Shown: positions 20,759-33,119 of the stretch, piece after piece
Layout of the letters: each line of letters starts with the position of its first letter
How positions within the stretch are numbered: the stretch's first letter is position 1
From: Notolepis coatsorum
Lineage: Eukaryota > Chordata > Actinopteri > Aulopiformes > Paralepididae
NCBI GenBank assembly: GCA_963971535.1
Contig: OZ020589.1
Coordinates: 49,162,312 to 49,226,311 of the forward strand
Direction: 5' to 3'
DNA length: 64,000 bases
Made by a program: the position numbers and the translations under genes
Notes under the pieces: model-generated
Seen by the model: the letters and a program-made list of their open reading frames with translations, nothing else
The model's database searches: none
Told to the model about the DNA's origin: nothing

Positions 20759-22384
20759 ATGTCTACTTCGGAGAGTCGTAGAACCACTCTTCACCAGCGG
20801 TTCTCCATTCCCTCCTCCGTCGTGCGTTCTGGTGCGGGGCTGTTGCCGCGTTCGTGGTCGGCAGCCACGCCCGGTAGGCATCCGATGGGTAGTTTGCCTC
20901 TCCGAGGAGCCAGTGCACCGGTGCCGTCGCCTCTGCGATGGCCTGGTCCTGGCTCTGGTTCCTCTGGTTCCGGGGAATCGTCCGTTGTTGAACGGCCGGT
21001 TCCGTTGCGACGCAAACTTTTTGTCGCAAGATGGTGTCCTGCAGACGCGAACGGCCTGGGTTTGGGAATTGCTGGAGACCAGCGAGGATGCGTCGGTCTC
21101 TAGCTGCCCAATGGAAACAGAGGATTACATGGTAGAGGCGGACAGGTTCTTGTTTGAAGGCCCAGTAGAGACGAATATCCCACCCGTCCAGGTAACACTG
21201 GAGAGGGGTGATATGTCTCCTTGGGGCGCCTTGTTCGAGGATGTCGGGGAAACCCCTCAGCCTCATCGGCAGGATGCCCTACTATCAGCCACATCAGACT
21301 GTGGCTCCTTAACCAGTCGAAGCCTGCTGCATGTGAGGGATGCGGGTTCGGTGGAGGAAAGTCTGCAGGGGGAACTGCGGGCTTTGTTCCCCGAGCTTAT
21401 GGCGGTGGCGGCCGCTGCAAACGGCGTGCCGCTGCCGCAGCCACTGCCTGCTCCTGTCCCCGATGATCTAATAGGTCATCTCTGGCAGCGTCGCCCGGTG
21501 AGAGGGGTGGACGTTGTCTACCCATTTTTCCCCTCAATGGGGGCCTATGTTCGTCGGGGCCAGGTGGTGTCCCACATCATGGGCCTCACTCCCGCCTACG
21601 TACCAGTTACGCGGGTGGTGGGTTTGGTTGAAGGTATGAGAGAGGGTGTGCCACGGCTTGATAGGCCGATGGCCGCTCTCCTCTGTCCGGATGTAGTGTG
21701 GGAGCCGTTCTCCAAGGAAAATCAGCTAGGCGGTTGGCGTATTGGAGTGACCAGTCGTTCATCGCGGGTACACAATCACTGGCTGCTGCGTCTAATATCG
21801 CACAGCTGGCAAGATTTGTATCCGGGATAATGACGGGCGGCACGGAGCGGTCGGAGGTACAACATGATCAGCTCACCCAGGCGGCAGGAGCTGTCCTGCA
21901 TCTGACTCAGGTGCAGGCCATAGCCTCTGGGAAAGTGCGCGCCCTGGCAACTCTGATCCAGCGCCACCTTTGGCTGGAGCAGGCCCGTGTGCCGGAGAAG
22001 AAGAGGGCTCCTCTTCTGACGGCCACCCTCTCCGATGCTGGACTGTTCGGGAAGGCCCTGCAATTGATGACCTCAACATGCAGAGAGATGGCAGAGGAGA
22101 GATCCGTGCTCCAACCCCATTTTCCACCTCCCGTCATCGCCGGTGGAGTCAGAAGGCTTCCACGTCGTCGAGCTTCCTCCGCCGTAGCTGCCAATGCCTC
22201 CATCGCCACTGCTGGCCCGTCGACGAAGGCCAGGAGGAGAGACGGTGCTGCTGCTGCAGCCGGTCCATCTACAACCGGAGGAGACGGTAGGGATCGACGA
22301 GACCAGCAACCGATTGCCTACCGTCCCTCCGGGGCTTCTCGGGGTGGCAAAGCCCGAGCGGCTCGAGGCAGCAGACGCCGCTAG
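20759..22384 (+). pseudogene. DIRS/Ngaro-type gag-like gene without RT or recombinase
   Basis: Three overlapping open frames (20759-21103, 20832-21830, 21698-22384) read as one Gag-like protein if one or two frameshifts are allowed, near 21080 and near 21720. The conserved part, RHLWLEQARVPEKKRAPLL followed by DAGLFGKALQLM, resembles the C-terminal half of DIRS-type Gag, as known in teleost elements. The last 80 residues are Arg/Ala/Ser-rich and basic, ending KAARGSRRR-like, suggesting nucleic-acid binding. Expected downstream DIRS genes are absent: AATAAA follows within 75 bases. The start may instead be the ATG at 21112 in the middle frame. It could be a decayed gag or a gag-only derivative; domestication is not shown. 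Confidence 0.6.
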
Positions 22385-22454
22385 GCAGTGACTTTTTTCC
22401 CCATGCGGTCCCCTCTGTTTACCCCTCCCCGGCCCTCTCATATTATTTGTTGCT

Positions 22455-22484
22455 TAAATAAAAAGTCCCCTCTAAAGGGGGACT
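22455..22484 (+). terminator. Poly(A) signal followed by a hairpin
   Basis: AATAAA at about 22457-22462 is followed at once by AGTCCCC (22464-22470) pairing with GGGGACT (22478-22484) across a short loop, then a T-rich stretch. This is a plausible 3' end for the gag-like gene. Confidence 0.5.
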
Positions 22485-23040
22485 GTATTTTTGGTTAAAC
22501 AAACTGTGTGTTTCTTCACCAAAACATATGATCAGGTTGCAAAGTGTGAATCTGCATTGGTATACATTGATGGATGAGTTACGTTCGTGTTATGAGATTA
22601 AAGCAAGGTCTGCAGCATACACTCGGTTATAGAAGGGTTTCTATCTCGGCCTGACGCTCCACATGCAGGTAGAAGCTGGTTGTATGGTCTGTTGCTTACA
22701 CACAAAGTAATGTTGAACTACAACACTGTTAGTTACATTAGGAACAAATGTAACGTTAGCGCCCACCACATCAAGTACGTCTACACAACATATAAGAGTT
22801 GTTTGTAGGTCGGAAATGATGGAATAGATTTACCAGCAAAAAAGGTGTTTAACCAGCTCATACCTTATTAAAAGCGTGGGGCAGGAGCAGCACGGATAAC
22901 TTGGTTCTGCATGTATCGTGCTTCCATTCAAACAGACGGCAACACACGTGACGTCAAGTCTCACTCACGTGAGACTTCCTCTCTAGATACTCTTCAATAC
23001 CTGGCCAGGGTACTCCTGGGTCCTAGTGCCCCCCCCCATG
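22485..23040. other. Unassigned intergenic stretch
   Basis: No coding frame or recognisable repeat. It ends in a C tract (23031-23038). It might be the 3' part of the same element as the gag-like gene. Confidence 0.3.
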
Positions 23041-23700
23041 TTACACTATATGTCATGCACATGTATTTTATATGTTAATAAAATTGCATTTATCTTTAGT
23101 CCTAATTCTGTCACTGTTTGATGTCACAAAGAAGGGTGTATCCGAAAGCTGTCTACAACATTTGTAACATGTGATGAAAAAGTAAACAAATAATTAACTG
23201 TATTATACATTTGTTAATGATGAATAGGCTTCACTTTAGATTAGGGCACACAATAGCATCTGCAAATGATTTATAGATGTTTTATGAATGTCTTAACAAA
23301 TCATTTGTTGAACATGAAAAATAAATGGAGATACAGTATAGTAATTTTTTCATATCAATTTTTCAAAGCATCTACAAATGTGTTGTATGATGAACAAATC
23401 AAGTACAAACAATGTTGATAATGAGTTATAAATAATGTAGAACTAATCTGTAAATGTTATACAAATATAGTTATAAATGATTTAATAATCATTTATGAAT
23501 GTATATAAATGGTTTGTTCATGATTAGTTCATTATCCACTAATGCGTTATAAATACTTTGTAAATGTTATACAAATATAGTTATAAATGATTTAATAATC
23601 ATTTATGAATGTATATAAATGGTTTGTTCATGATTAGTACATTATCTACAAATACCTTATAAATGTATTATAACAGGGTGTTATTATAAAGTGCTACCTA
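23041..23700. repeat. AT-rich interspersed repeat with a 110-bp tandem duplication
   Basis: Two copies of about 85 bases lie at 23451-23536 and 23561-23647 (period 110), sharing TTAATAATCATTTATGAATG. The stretch ends with GTTATTATAAAGTGCTACC, which I recognise as the edge of a common teleost nonautonomous DNA element. No inverted partner was located, so the class is open. Confidence 0.5.
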
Positions 23701-23779
23701 TAATTAAATGAAAAAGAAAACAAACTTACAGCAGATGACTGTGATTTAGCAATGTTGTGTTGTGGTGATGAAGGCGATG

Positions 23780-23802
23780 GTGTGTGTGTGGGTGTGTGTG
23801 CG

Positions 23803-23848
<46 letters not shown>

Positions 23849-23861
23849 GGGGGGGGGGGGG
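23780..23861. repeat. GT microsatellite ending in a G tract
   Basis: About 65 bases of (GT)n followed by 16 consecutive G. Shorter GT tracts recur at about 24180-24210 and 24300-24345. The roughly 600 bases to 24467 hold nothing else recognisable. Confidence 0.95.
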
Positions 23862-24689
23862 TTGCTTACCTGAGATGCATTGTGATGGTGTTTGCTTTTA
23901 TATGGTGGATTTATAATGGATGGAGGTTCAGGAAACCCAGAGAGAGAGAGAATGAACGAGAATGAGAATGTGTACTTACTTGTGTCTGTACTGTATGTGT
24001 GTATGTGTGACATTGAGGTATGGGCTTATTTCATATTCAGTTGTATTCAATTTTTCACAGGGGCCATGGCACCTTTGAAGCTAAGTCCCCTTAGTCATGA
24101 ATATGAGAGAGCTCTTCGCAGTCTACTCTATAATGAAGGGAGGAGGCAGTGCTATAGGTCAGAACACAAGACAAATCTTGTGTCTGTGTGTGTTTGTGTG
24201 TGTGAGAGAGAATAACCCACAATGTACAAGTGCACTGATAATATTTGTGTCCTTTAAACATTGTCTTTATGTGGACATAAATAAAGATTCTAAATGTGAG
24301 TTTGTGTGTGTGTTTCTGTGTGTGTGTGTGAGAGTGGGTGTGTGTGTTCATTATGATGGAGAGAGAGATACTTGTTGAACTTGAATGACTGTCTTGCACA
24401 GTGAGGACATACTGTAAATCCTCAAATATAGGACGGGTCTTCTATTTACCTCAGCTGCAAAGAGCACCAGGGCCCTATTCCCCGTACCTGGTTCAACTAA
24501 GTCGATCAAGAGTCCCATTATCCAGATTCAATTAACCCGATGTTTGAAGCCGGGATTTTCCTGTTCCTCGAAGGTGGATTCAGTCTCGTTAACTCGAACC
24601 AGACTTGATACTCAGGATCAGTGCGCGCGCCCGCCTCAGCCGAGAAGGCAGCAAGTGTCGAGAACAGAGATCCTGATTTTCTAACGGCA

Positions 24690-24760
24690 TTGATTGATTG
24701 ATTGATTTAAAACTTTATTAACAGATTGCAGTACGGCTCAATAGCCTCGCCGACAAGTTA
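24690..24760 (-). repeat. Short LINE 3' tail, same family as 7168-10143
   Basis: ATTGATT repeats followed by AACTTTATTAACAGATTGCAG match the 3' end of the LINE at 6713-6755. On the minus strand this is an AATAAA-type end with ATCA repeats. Confidence 0.75.
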
Positions 24761-24975
24761 AATGCATAATCTATAGGCAAATTTTAAGTCCCTCATTACC
24801 CCAATCAATCAATCAATCAGATTATATTTCTTTAAACGTGCCCTGCTGGCAGTAGGTTCATGGAATGGATAATCAAATGAGATCTTGCTAGCGAAAATAA
24901 TTAGTTCAACAGTTTCAGAATAAGGATACGGCTCTCTTATCCATTGATGGATGTATGGTTGATGTTTCATTTGTC

Positions 24976-25046
24976 TGCCACCGTGGTCTGATGGTCGAGC
25001 ATTTTGTCTTTCACACGGACGACCCGCGTTCGAATCCCACTTCTTC
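24976..25046 (+). pseudogene. tRNA-like segment, Glu-type
   Basis: An A-box-like GTGGTCTGATGGTCGAGC and a B-box-like GCGTTCGAATCCC lie at tRNA spacing, with a CTTTCAC loop between them that fits anticodon TTC. The acceptor stem does not pair well, so this is a tRNA-derived relic or SINE head rather than a working tRNA. Confidence 0.45.
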
Positions 25047-25208
25047 TAGCTTTCTTTTTGAAATGTAAATACTTCAATTTGGTGCACGTTGAGAGCTATA
25101 TAAAGAATGACATCCTCAATGCATGTAGATTTATAATATTTTAACTTAAAACTAGGCTACTTTTGCGTATAATCATTAATATTATATTCCAAAAAAATCA
25201 TATTGGAA

Positions 25209-25279
25209 ACACGGGGTCTCGAACCCAGGTCGCCGGCTTGCCAGGAGTGAACACTGCCGTTGGACCACTGTGCCAGACG
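25209..25279 (-). pseudogene. Second tRNA-like segment, opposite strand
   Basis: On the minus strand GGCACAGTGGTCCAACGGCA (A box) and GGGTTCGAGACCC (B box) are tRNA-spaced. Stems are degenerate and the anticodon cannot be read reliably. It lies 160 bases from the first segment, in opposite orientation. Confidence 0.4.
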
Positions 25280-26147
25280 GGATATATCCATTGTGTATCC
25301 AAGACCATCAATGGACAAGAGACCCGTGTTTAGAATATTTTTCTTTTGAATGAAGTTTTATCTCTTTATTCTCAAATGCATTAATCCCAGTTACAATATC
25401 ACAATAACGTGTGAGTGATGATACAATTCAACAATCCTCAGATTCCTCGTAATTCATAATCCACAAAAACCACAATCCACGCATAGACACTTCAATTTTA
25501 TGCTTGAATGAAACACAATCCAGGCGCTCCCACAGCGGAGAATATGAAAGGAATCAGAGCCAAACGAGCGATAGGTTTCAATCATTAAAAATATCCCTGC
25601 AGGATTCACATTTGCAATGCTGTGCGTTGTTAAAATAACCACATAATGTGTACATCGCACCTAGCGAGCGCCACGGTATATATAACGTGCATTATTTAGG
25701 ACAACGTGAATTTAGTATCAGCATTTTGGGTCTATTTTACATTTCAAACGCCCCCTCTGGAAGAATGAAGCACAAAAACGTAATTCAGAATGGTATAATG
25801 CAGATCCTAGACTGTGAGAATCATTTCAGGAAGCGAGCTGTAATTTCTTTGCGGGGGTGTGGCCATGGTTCATCCAGCTAACTGAACTTAAGCCTGCTCT
25901 CGACCAGGCTCAAACTTTTTGATCTGTTGTCATGGTGATTTGGACAATCGAGCGTCGGGGAACAGAAAGGTCCGGCTTAAGTCAGGCTATACTGGAAATT
26001 ATCCGGCTAACTCAGATAGCCAGGTACGGGGAACGGGGCCCTGGCCTTTATTAGAGAGAGATTTATATAAGAGGCAGGCCTTAATTTCAAAAAATGACAC
26101 TCATGGACATAATCCCTTCATTTTCAGACTTTTATTGCATTATTATT

Positions 26148-26629
26148 TTTTTTTTGTCCACTTTTTCTCCCATTTTTCCATATTTTTCTCCCATCCCAAT
26201 TTCGTATCATCCAATTCAACCCTCCCCTGTCACGAACGCTGTTTCTTGCCTCCCACAAGCCGGCTGCAATGTGGACTAAGTCATACATAGCACAAGTCCC
26301 CTCCAGTACTTGAGGTAACAGCAGTCGCATCTTTTCACCTGCGCAGCTCGATCTCTCAGTGTCGAGGAGTAACGCGTGGGAGGCTCACGCTGCCCCCGAC
26401 ACTTCCTGATTCTACTGCGCAGGCGCACCAACCGACTTGTAGGAGTCGCTTGTTCACAACGTTCGATCCCCACCCTTCAGTTTTCCCTCCCCGTAATACG
26501 GCCAATGTGTATTACTGCGGACGACCAGCCAAACTGAAAAACAATGTGGAGAGCTGGATTCGAACACGCGAATCCTAGCGTCTCCACACTGGTGGCGAGT
26601 GCCTTGCCCACTACACCACCTAGCCGCCC
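26148..26629 (-). mobile_element. tRNA-derived SINE, 482 bp, copy 1
   Basis: On the minus strand it starts GGGCGGCTAGGTGGTGTAGT with an A box and has a B box GTTCGAATCC about 50 bases on, followed by a tRNA-unrelated body and an A-rich end. The 17-bp duplication TTTATTGCATTATTATT flanks it exactly at 26131-26147 and 26630-26646. Copy 2 is at 39628-40086. Confidence 0.9.
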
Positions 26630-26636
26630 TTTATTG

Positions 26637-26784
<148 letters not shown>

Positions 26785-26903
26785 TTTTTTTTTAATACGT
26801 ACATTGTCTGTCTACATTTATTTAGAATAGCTTTGGTATTTAAATATTGAGTGCAGTTGAGTAATTGTGGGATTAACGTAATTCACACACTGAAGTTGGA
26901 ACT

Positions 26904-27675
26904 ATTCACCTCCTGGTTTGGGAATAGCACTGCACAAGACCGTAGCAGACTACAAAGAGTGACACGTTCAGCCGAACGCACAATTAGAGGGGGGCTTCCC
27001 ACCCTCCAGAACATTTACAACAAGCGGTGCAAGGGGAAGGCTAAGAGAATTATTAAGGACTCGAGCCACCCGAACAACTGCCTCTTTGAACTGCTGCCGT
27101 CAGGCAAGCGATACCGGAGTCTTATGGCGAGCACAGAAAGACTCAGAAGGAGCTTCTATCCCCAGGCCATCAGGCTGCTAAACGAACAATAATCGCTAAA
27201 CGAACAATAATCACTATGCAACAACCATCAAATGCACACAGCACACACACCCACACGCACACACTCACTCAAACAAACAACACACTGCAGCACCCACTCT
27301 CCACACTTTAGATCACACAAACACACTTACACTTTATATTTATTGATAAAGGATTTGCACTACAACTCGTACACCTACTGTGAATTGTACCTAAACTGCA
27401 CCTCGTCCATTTATGCCTTGCACTATATAGCATTGTATATTAGTACACTGCACAGTATTGTATATTGTATGGTAACTACGTCTACGAACATTGTACATAT
27501 GTCTAAACTGAACACTGTGACCTCTTTTTTTACTTCTAATTTTTACTATGTTTTTATTTCATACTTATCTTGTCATGCACAGTCTCTGGAGCGCAACAGT
27601 AAGAAGCATTTTGTACAAAAGTATTCTGTACTTCTGTATGACAACTATTAAAGAAACTTGAAACTTGAAACTTGA
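26904..27675 (+). mobile_element. 3' fragment of a CR1/L2/Rex1-type LINE, second copy
   Basis: Encodes LFTSWFGNSTAQDRSRLQRV and the same RT C-terminus as 18132-18833, then a 3' UTR ending in ACTTGAA repeats. It retains slightly more 5' sequence and about 35 bases absent from the first copy (near 27318-27370). Confidence 0.85.
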
Positions 27676-27973
27676 ACTGTCTATACTAGGTTGCGGGGTC
27701 CGGGGACGGTTTAGCGTGTGGTACCTTCTCGACTTTCTCAGTCGAATCGAGTTGTTGACATGCAGGGAATAGCTGACGCTATCATAGCATCATGATCTGT
27801 AATGTGTCAACTGGACAACGCCAGCCTCGTCTGCCAACGCCATATAGATAGCGAACGTTAACGTTTGCAAACGAAGTCAACGTCATCCAGCTGACACCAC
27901 AGAACTAGATATTATGACAACGTTAGCTAGCGGCTAACGCCAACCAGAGGGAAATGTTAATGTACGGTAGTCA
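27676..27973. other. Unassigned flank left of the Copia element
   Basis: Short sequence with no recognisable gene or repeat. It ends with AGTCA, the left copy of the Copia target duplication. Confidence 0.4.
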
Positions 27974-28302
27974 TGTTGAAGTCAGAGGTTCTGTGTAGGA
28001 TTGTTAGTAACTGTCTAACTGCATATATAACGGTTTCCACTAGTAACTGTCTAACTGCATATATAACTGTTTCCACTAAAGGGCGCTCTAGGCGGAGCCA
28101 CTCAGGAACACCACCAGGTGGCGAGTATAAATAGAGATGTCTCCTCCCATTCTTTCTCTTTCCCCCAGCCTCTCAGTGAAAGGAGAACTGTAGAACTGCT
28201 GCTCTGCCATGTGAATAAATAAACCACGCCAGTTAAGGCTCAAGATAGAAACCATGCCTCTTGACCACATTATTGTCGCCCTATAGCCGGATTTTGTCAA
28301 CA
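27974..28302 (+). repeat. Copia 5' LTR
   Basis: TG...CA ends. A TATA-like TATAAATA near 28127 is preceded by a short duplication of the TAACTGTCTAACTGCATATA segment. AATAAATAAA at about 28213-28222 is the poly(A) signal. Confidence 0.9.
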
Positions 28303-28538
28303 GGTTATGGGCCCAGATAAGGGTAGCAAGCTTAGCTAAAGTATAGGCTAGGTTAGCGCCGGGAGCACCGCGTGGCTAGACGCTAGGCCAACAAGAGCTA
28401 AAGCTACGCCTACCACCAACGAAGAGGATGGTATCGTAAAAGGAATAAGGGTTTTATCTTAAAAAACCATCTAGTCTAACTTACTCTGCGTTGTGTTTCT
28501 AAATTACACCTTAAAACCTATTTACTGATAAAACCAAC
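28303..28538 (+). promoter_or_regulatory. Copia primer-binding site and leader
   Basis: GGTTATGGGCCCAG follows the LTR directly, where Copia elements prime on a tRNA (often an internal part of initiator-Met tRNA). The leader runs 236 bases to the duplicated gag start codon at 28539. Confidence 0.65.
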
Positions 28539-28544
28539 ATGGTT

Positions 28545-29886
28545 TGTAGGATGGCAGCGAAGCAGGAGAATGAAGAGGAGAAGAAAGATCTACTGTTCAG
28601 ATCCAGCTTTATTTACAGAATCCTGAAAGTGAACAACAATGAATTTGGTTCAAATGAGTATACTGTGCAATAATATTGATGTACCAAACACTATGCCGTT
28701 TGTCATCAACACTAGACTAAGAAAGTAGATTACAGAATAATAATCTTCAATGGAGCTTTAGTGGCAGAGCGTCGTTGAGTTGTTGAGTTTCTTTGTTGTC
28801 TGTGGGGACAAAGAATTCTTCTTCTTCATTTCCCGCTTGCCGTCCTCTTCCAGGGGGGTGGTGTGTGTCTCTTCTCGGTGTGTCTCTTTCTTGTGATTCC
28901 CACACCCCCCTTTTATCAATGAGATGAAACCTCTTAGCGTGAGGTCATCAGTGACATCACACATTTGGTCTCATCCAATCACCAGCATTCACAGTTCAAA
29001 TCTCAAATGAGGCTGGACTGGGCCCAACTGCTCCATTTTCATTGTTTCAAATCAAATGGATATTTACTAGATAAAAATAGACTTAATAACTTTGGTATTA
29101 AGTCTCAGAACATTCATTTTAGCTTAAGTTGAATAGCTACAAACAGTTTATACTTAGTTATCATTAAAATATGTCCCACTTGATTCCAACCAAGGCTCAG
29201 TTGCTTACTTCAATGATTCTTCTCCTATTTGTACCACAGTGTTTCATCTCAGTTCATTCATCAACCTTTATACAGTTCAATAGTAATAATTGCAAGTTAT
29301 TTCACATTAATTGTAAGTATATTAAACCAGTAAAAATACATTTAAGTTCCTTAAAAGATAGTTCCTCCTATATACCACTCAGACCAACTGTCTGCATCTG
29401 TCTCACAAGGCAGCTGGTTATCTCGCTCACATCTACATGAGATGCACTTTGACTCTTTGTTTAACCCTTTTGGCCACCACCCTGTAAATAGTTTCTGTTG
29501 ACCTTCCATTGTCTCAGTGCTCACATTCCAAGTCGCTTCACACACACCCTATCCTGGGAGCAGCCTTGATCACATCCTGTTCCCAGTATACTTTATGGTC
29601 TCTATGATTTATCATTAACTTTTATTAAACTAAAAGTGTATTAGTCCTTTTGCCCATAGTGAAGCTTACTTTATTTAACTGACTATCTTTTTGTAGAAAT
29701 ACCTATTCTTTGCATCAAAGATCTGTTCTTCTGTAACTTATAGCTGCCTCCAACTTGGCCCTTTTACCCTTTTGGTTGACTGAATGTGACAGCTGTTTTC
29801 TGACCAAATCCTATGTACTAAAACCTTTTCTCCTAGGAACATTTTCCAATACATTTTAGGAGCTATATTTACCAAATGATACGACA
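28545..29886 (-). repeat. Putative 3' LTR of the insertion
   Basis: On the minus strand TGTCGTAT...CCTACA. A TATA-like GATAAAAGGGGG lies near 28922-28911 and AATAAAGCT near 28614-28606, about 60 bases before the end, an order that fits U3-R-U5. The lack of a good polypurine tract before 29886 weakens the call. Confidence 0.45.
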
Positions 29887-32552
29887 ATCCACACTCGGAT
29901 AGAGATTAACTATCCCCAATTAGCTAGTATAATATGCTAAATATAGATCATATCTTCTGCTTACTGCTTTCCACTACCTGGATAAAAATAATTTTTTTTT
30001 GTAAATGACTTATGGCAATCACTTAATCCCACGACCCGAAAGTACTCTTGTCGATCTGCGAGACATAACACATTATCCAGAATAGATTATGTCTTTGCAT
30101 CCCCGAGACTATTTGATAACTATGAAGTGGAAATGATACCCAATGCACTATCAGATCACTGTTATTTACTCCTAAAAGGAACATTTGGTATACTATCTTC
30201 CCGAGCCCCAAGATGGCGATTTAACTCGATGCTGCTTAATAACAAGGAATTCATTACACAACTCAAAGAAGCTCTTATAGTATTCCTACGGGAGAATGCA
30301 AACTCGGTGCAAGACCCCAGAATAATATGGATGTCGGTAAAGGGAATGATCAAGGATTTCACTGATAGCTTTTCCTCCAAAATGCGCAAGAATCGATGCA
30401 CAAAACTGGCTGAACTGGAAACGCTTTACTCAACATTATTTAATTCTTTACAATACAACAACTCAACTCGACTAGAAAATCAAGTTAAGGTACTAAAAAA
30501 AGAGATCAATGCCATATACAGACAACAATCGGAAATACAAATACGTAGCACAAGACAACAGCAGTACTCCCAAGGTTCTAAACCTAGTCACCTATTAGCC
30601 ATGCGATTAAGAATTAATGCAAAAATTGCAGATATAACTACCATTAGAGCACAACAAGTACTCGAAACAGACCCTGAAAAAATAAATGTGACATTCAAAG
30701 AATTCTACTCCAACTTATATAAATCAGAAACGACCTTTGATCAAAACAAAATGGACACATATCTTAATCAAATTATTCTCCCTAAACTTTCAGAGGATGA
30801 CGCTAAACAGTTAGAAACACCGATCACACTAGAGGAACTCAAGAAGGCCATATCCAAAATGCAAAGTGGTAAGGCTCCTGGAAGAGACGGTATCCCACCA
30901 GAAATGTACCTCTCTTGTTGGGACATAATTGGACCCTTATTACTAAATATGATCTTATACTCAGACAAGGAGGGGAACTTCCATAAGAACGACAATATTG
31001 CACTCATAACAGTCCTTCTCAAAAAAGACAAAGACCCCACCGAGTGCGGTAGTTACAGACCCTTAAGCCTCCTCGGAACCGATATCAAACTGTACTCTAA
31101 GGTATTAGCCATCAGATTACAAAAGCATATGACGTCTTTAGTTCATCCGGACCAAACTGGCTTCATAAGAGGCCGCCTGATCACTGATAACATAAGACGA
31201 ATACTGCACGTACTAGATGCCGACAAGGACGACACCATACCTAAGGCGATGCTGTCCCTGGATGCAATGAAAGCTTTTGACAGGCTGGAATGGTCGTATC
31301 TATGGGCAGTATTAGAGAAGATGGGGTTAGGTAAAGGTTTCATTGATATGATTAAAGTAGTATACAAAGACCCATCGGCCATGATTACAACAGGTATAAT
31401 CACCTCCGGAATCTTTCCGGTATCACGCTCAGCTAGACAGGGTTGCCCTCTTAGTCCCGGACTATTCGATCTATCATTAGAACCTTTAGCACAATATATA
31501 AGACAATCCCAATCCATAGAACCAATCGTAATCAAGGGCACACAACATAAAATTAGTTTATATGCGGACGACGTAATACTGTTCATGCAAAACCCCAACA
31601 CCACACTGCCTCATCTGCTCAAGTTGATTGAGAACTTTGGAGATTTATCGGGATTCAAGATAAATTGGCCGAAGTCGGCTTTCCTTCCACTTAACGCCCC
31701 TGCAAAAAAAGATATAACCCTCCCAGGAGAGATACCTATGGTAAAACATTTTAGATGTTTGGGAGTGGAAATATTCCCCACCATAAGACAAACGGTGAAG
31801 CACAATTACACAAAAATCCAAAACAAAATCAAAGACGACCTTGATAGGTGGGCAAAACTTAAAAACTCAGTACAGGCACGGATATCAATAGTTAAGATGG
31901 ACGTACTACCTAGAATCAACTTCTTCAGCTCAATGCTACCGTTACCCCCTCCAGAGGGTTACTGGAAAATATTACACTCCTCCACATACAAATTTATTTG
32001 GAATAACAAACCACCACGTATAAAAAGATCCACCGCACAGAGAAATAAAGCAGACGGTGGTATGGCATTTCCAGATTTGTTCCACTATTTTAAGGCGTAC
32101 ACATTAAGACCATTGACAACATGGTTTGATCCCCAAGCATTAGTATCCTGGAGAAAATTAGAAGAAAACATAGTAGCCCCACATAGACTGAAGGACATAG
32201 CATACACTAAACCAGGGGTGGGCAACTTTGTATATGGTGAGGGCCACAAAATGTCCACAATCAATCTGGGGGGCCGCATTGTTTATCGGCAGTCCCGCCA
32301 GTAGTACCCCATCACTCAAATAGCCCATAATAGTCACAGATGTGATAAATAAGGTATATAAACAATTATAATTTGTTGTAACTTTGTTTTTATTCCATTT
32401 CAAATGCATTTAGTAATGCAATTTCAACTTTATGAATTTATAAACAGCTGAATTTAAAAGTATTGCTGTAACCCCAAATATATACAAAAATGATCAATTA
32501 TCTTTGTATATCTTCTAATAAAATAAATGTATGAACTTAAAGCCCACTGCTC

Positions 32553-32822
32553 AACAAACACAAAGCAGCATTCCTGCTGCATTTCACTACAACAGTAAAT
32601 CAAAAGTGCAATAATAAATGATTTTGTTAAATGTATAAACTTTTATCCTGCTACTAAACAAAACATTATAACACTGAAATGCATGTTATGGATATGAAGC
32701 ACTCAGGAATGTTTTGTTTAGTAGCAGGATACAAGTTTATACATTTAACAAAATCATTTATTATTGCACTTTTGATTTACTGTTGTAGTGAAATGCAGCA
32801 GGAATGCTGCTTTGTGTTTGTG
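32553..32822. repeat. Long hairpin inside hAT copy 1
   Basis: Arms of 115 bases (32553-32667 and 32708-32822) are reverse complements with very few mismatches, around a 40-base spacer. They are AT-rich, lie 3' of the transposase remnant, and would fold into a long double-stranded RNA if transcribed. Confidence 0.9.
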
Positions 32823-33119
32823 TTATTAGTGTTATCTGAACACTACAAAAGTAAACAAGTAAAGTGCAAGTAAAGTAAAGTGCAATACTACATGCCTCCC
32901 ATTGACCCTTAATCAAACTGGCATGACATTCACCCTCGCCCCACAGTGGGTCAATAATGGTTATAATAATAATAATAATAATGGTCCCCTCTCTACACCT
33001 CTCCATCATCCCCCCCCCCGCTCTACACCTCTTCATCATCTCTCCCCCCCCTCTCTACACCTCTTCATCATCTCCTTCCCCCCCTCTACACCTCTTCATC
33101 ATCTCCTCCCCCCCTGTCT

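Larger units (their letters stand above)
24468..26043. mobile_element. 1.6-kb DNA element with terminal inverted repeats, noncoding
   Basis: The left end (CAGGGCCC...GTACCTGG, 24468-24491) is the reverse complement of the right end (26020-26043) at 22 of 24 positions. There is no transposase frame, so it is nonautonomous. Inside are a LINE tail (24690) and two tRNA-like segments. No target duplication is obvious, so the superfamily is not assigned. The flanks (TATAGGACGGGTCTTC left, TTTATTAGAGAGAG right) look like one older repeat split by the insertion. Confidence 0.65.

Noticed and set aside
23726..24399. Short frames with His/Thr or Val/Cys runs
   Set aside because: Produced by GT tracts; no conserved sequence outside them.
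24976..25279. Functional tRNA genes
   Set aside because: A and B boxes are present but acceptor and anticodon stems do not pair properly; kept only as tRNA-like relics.
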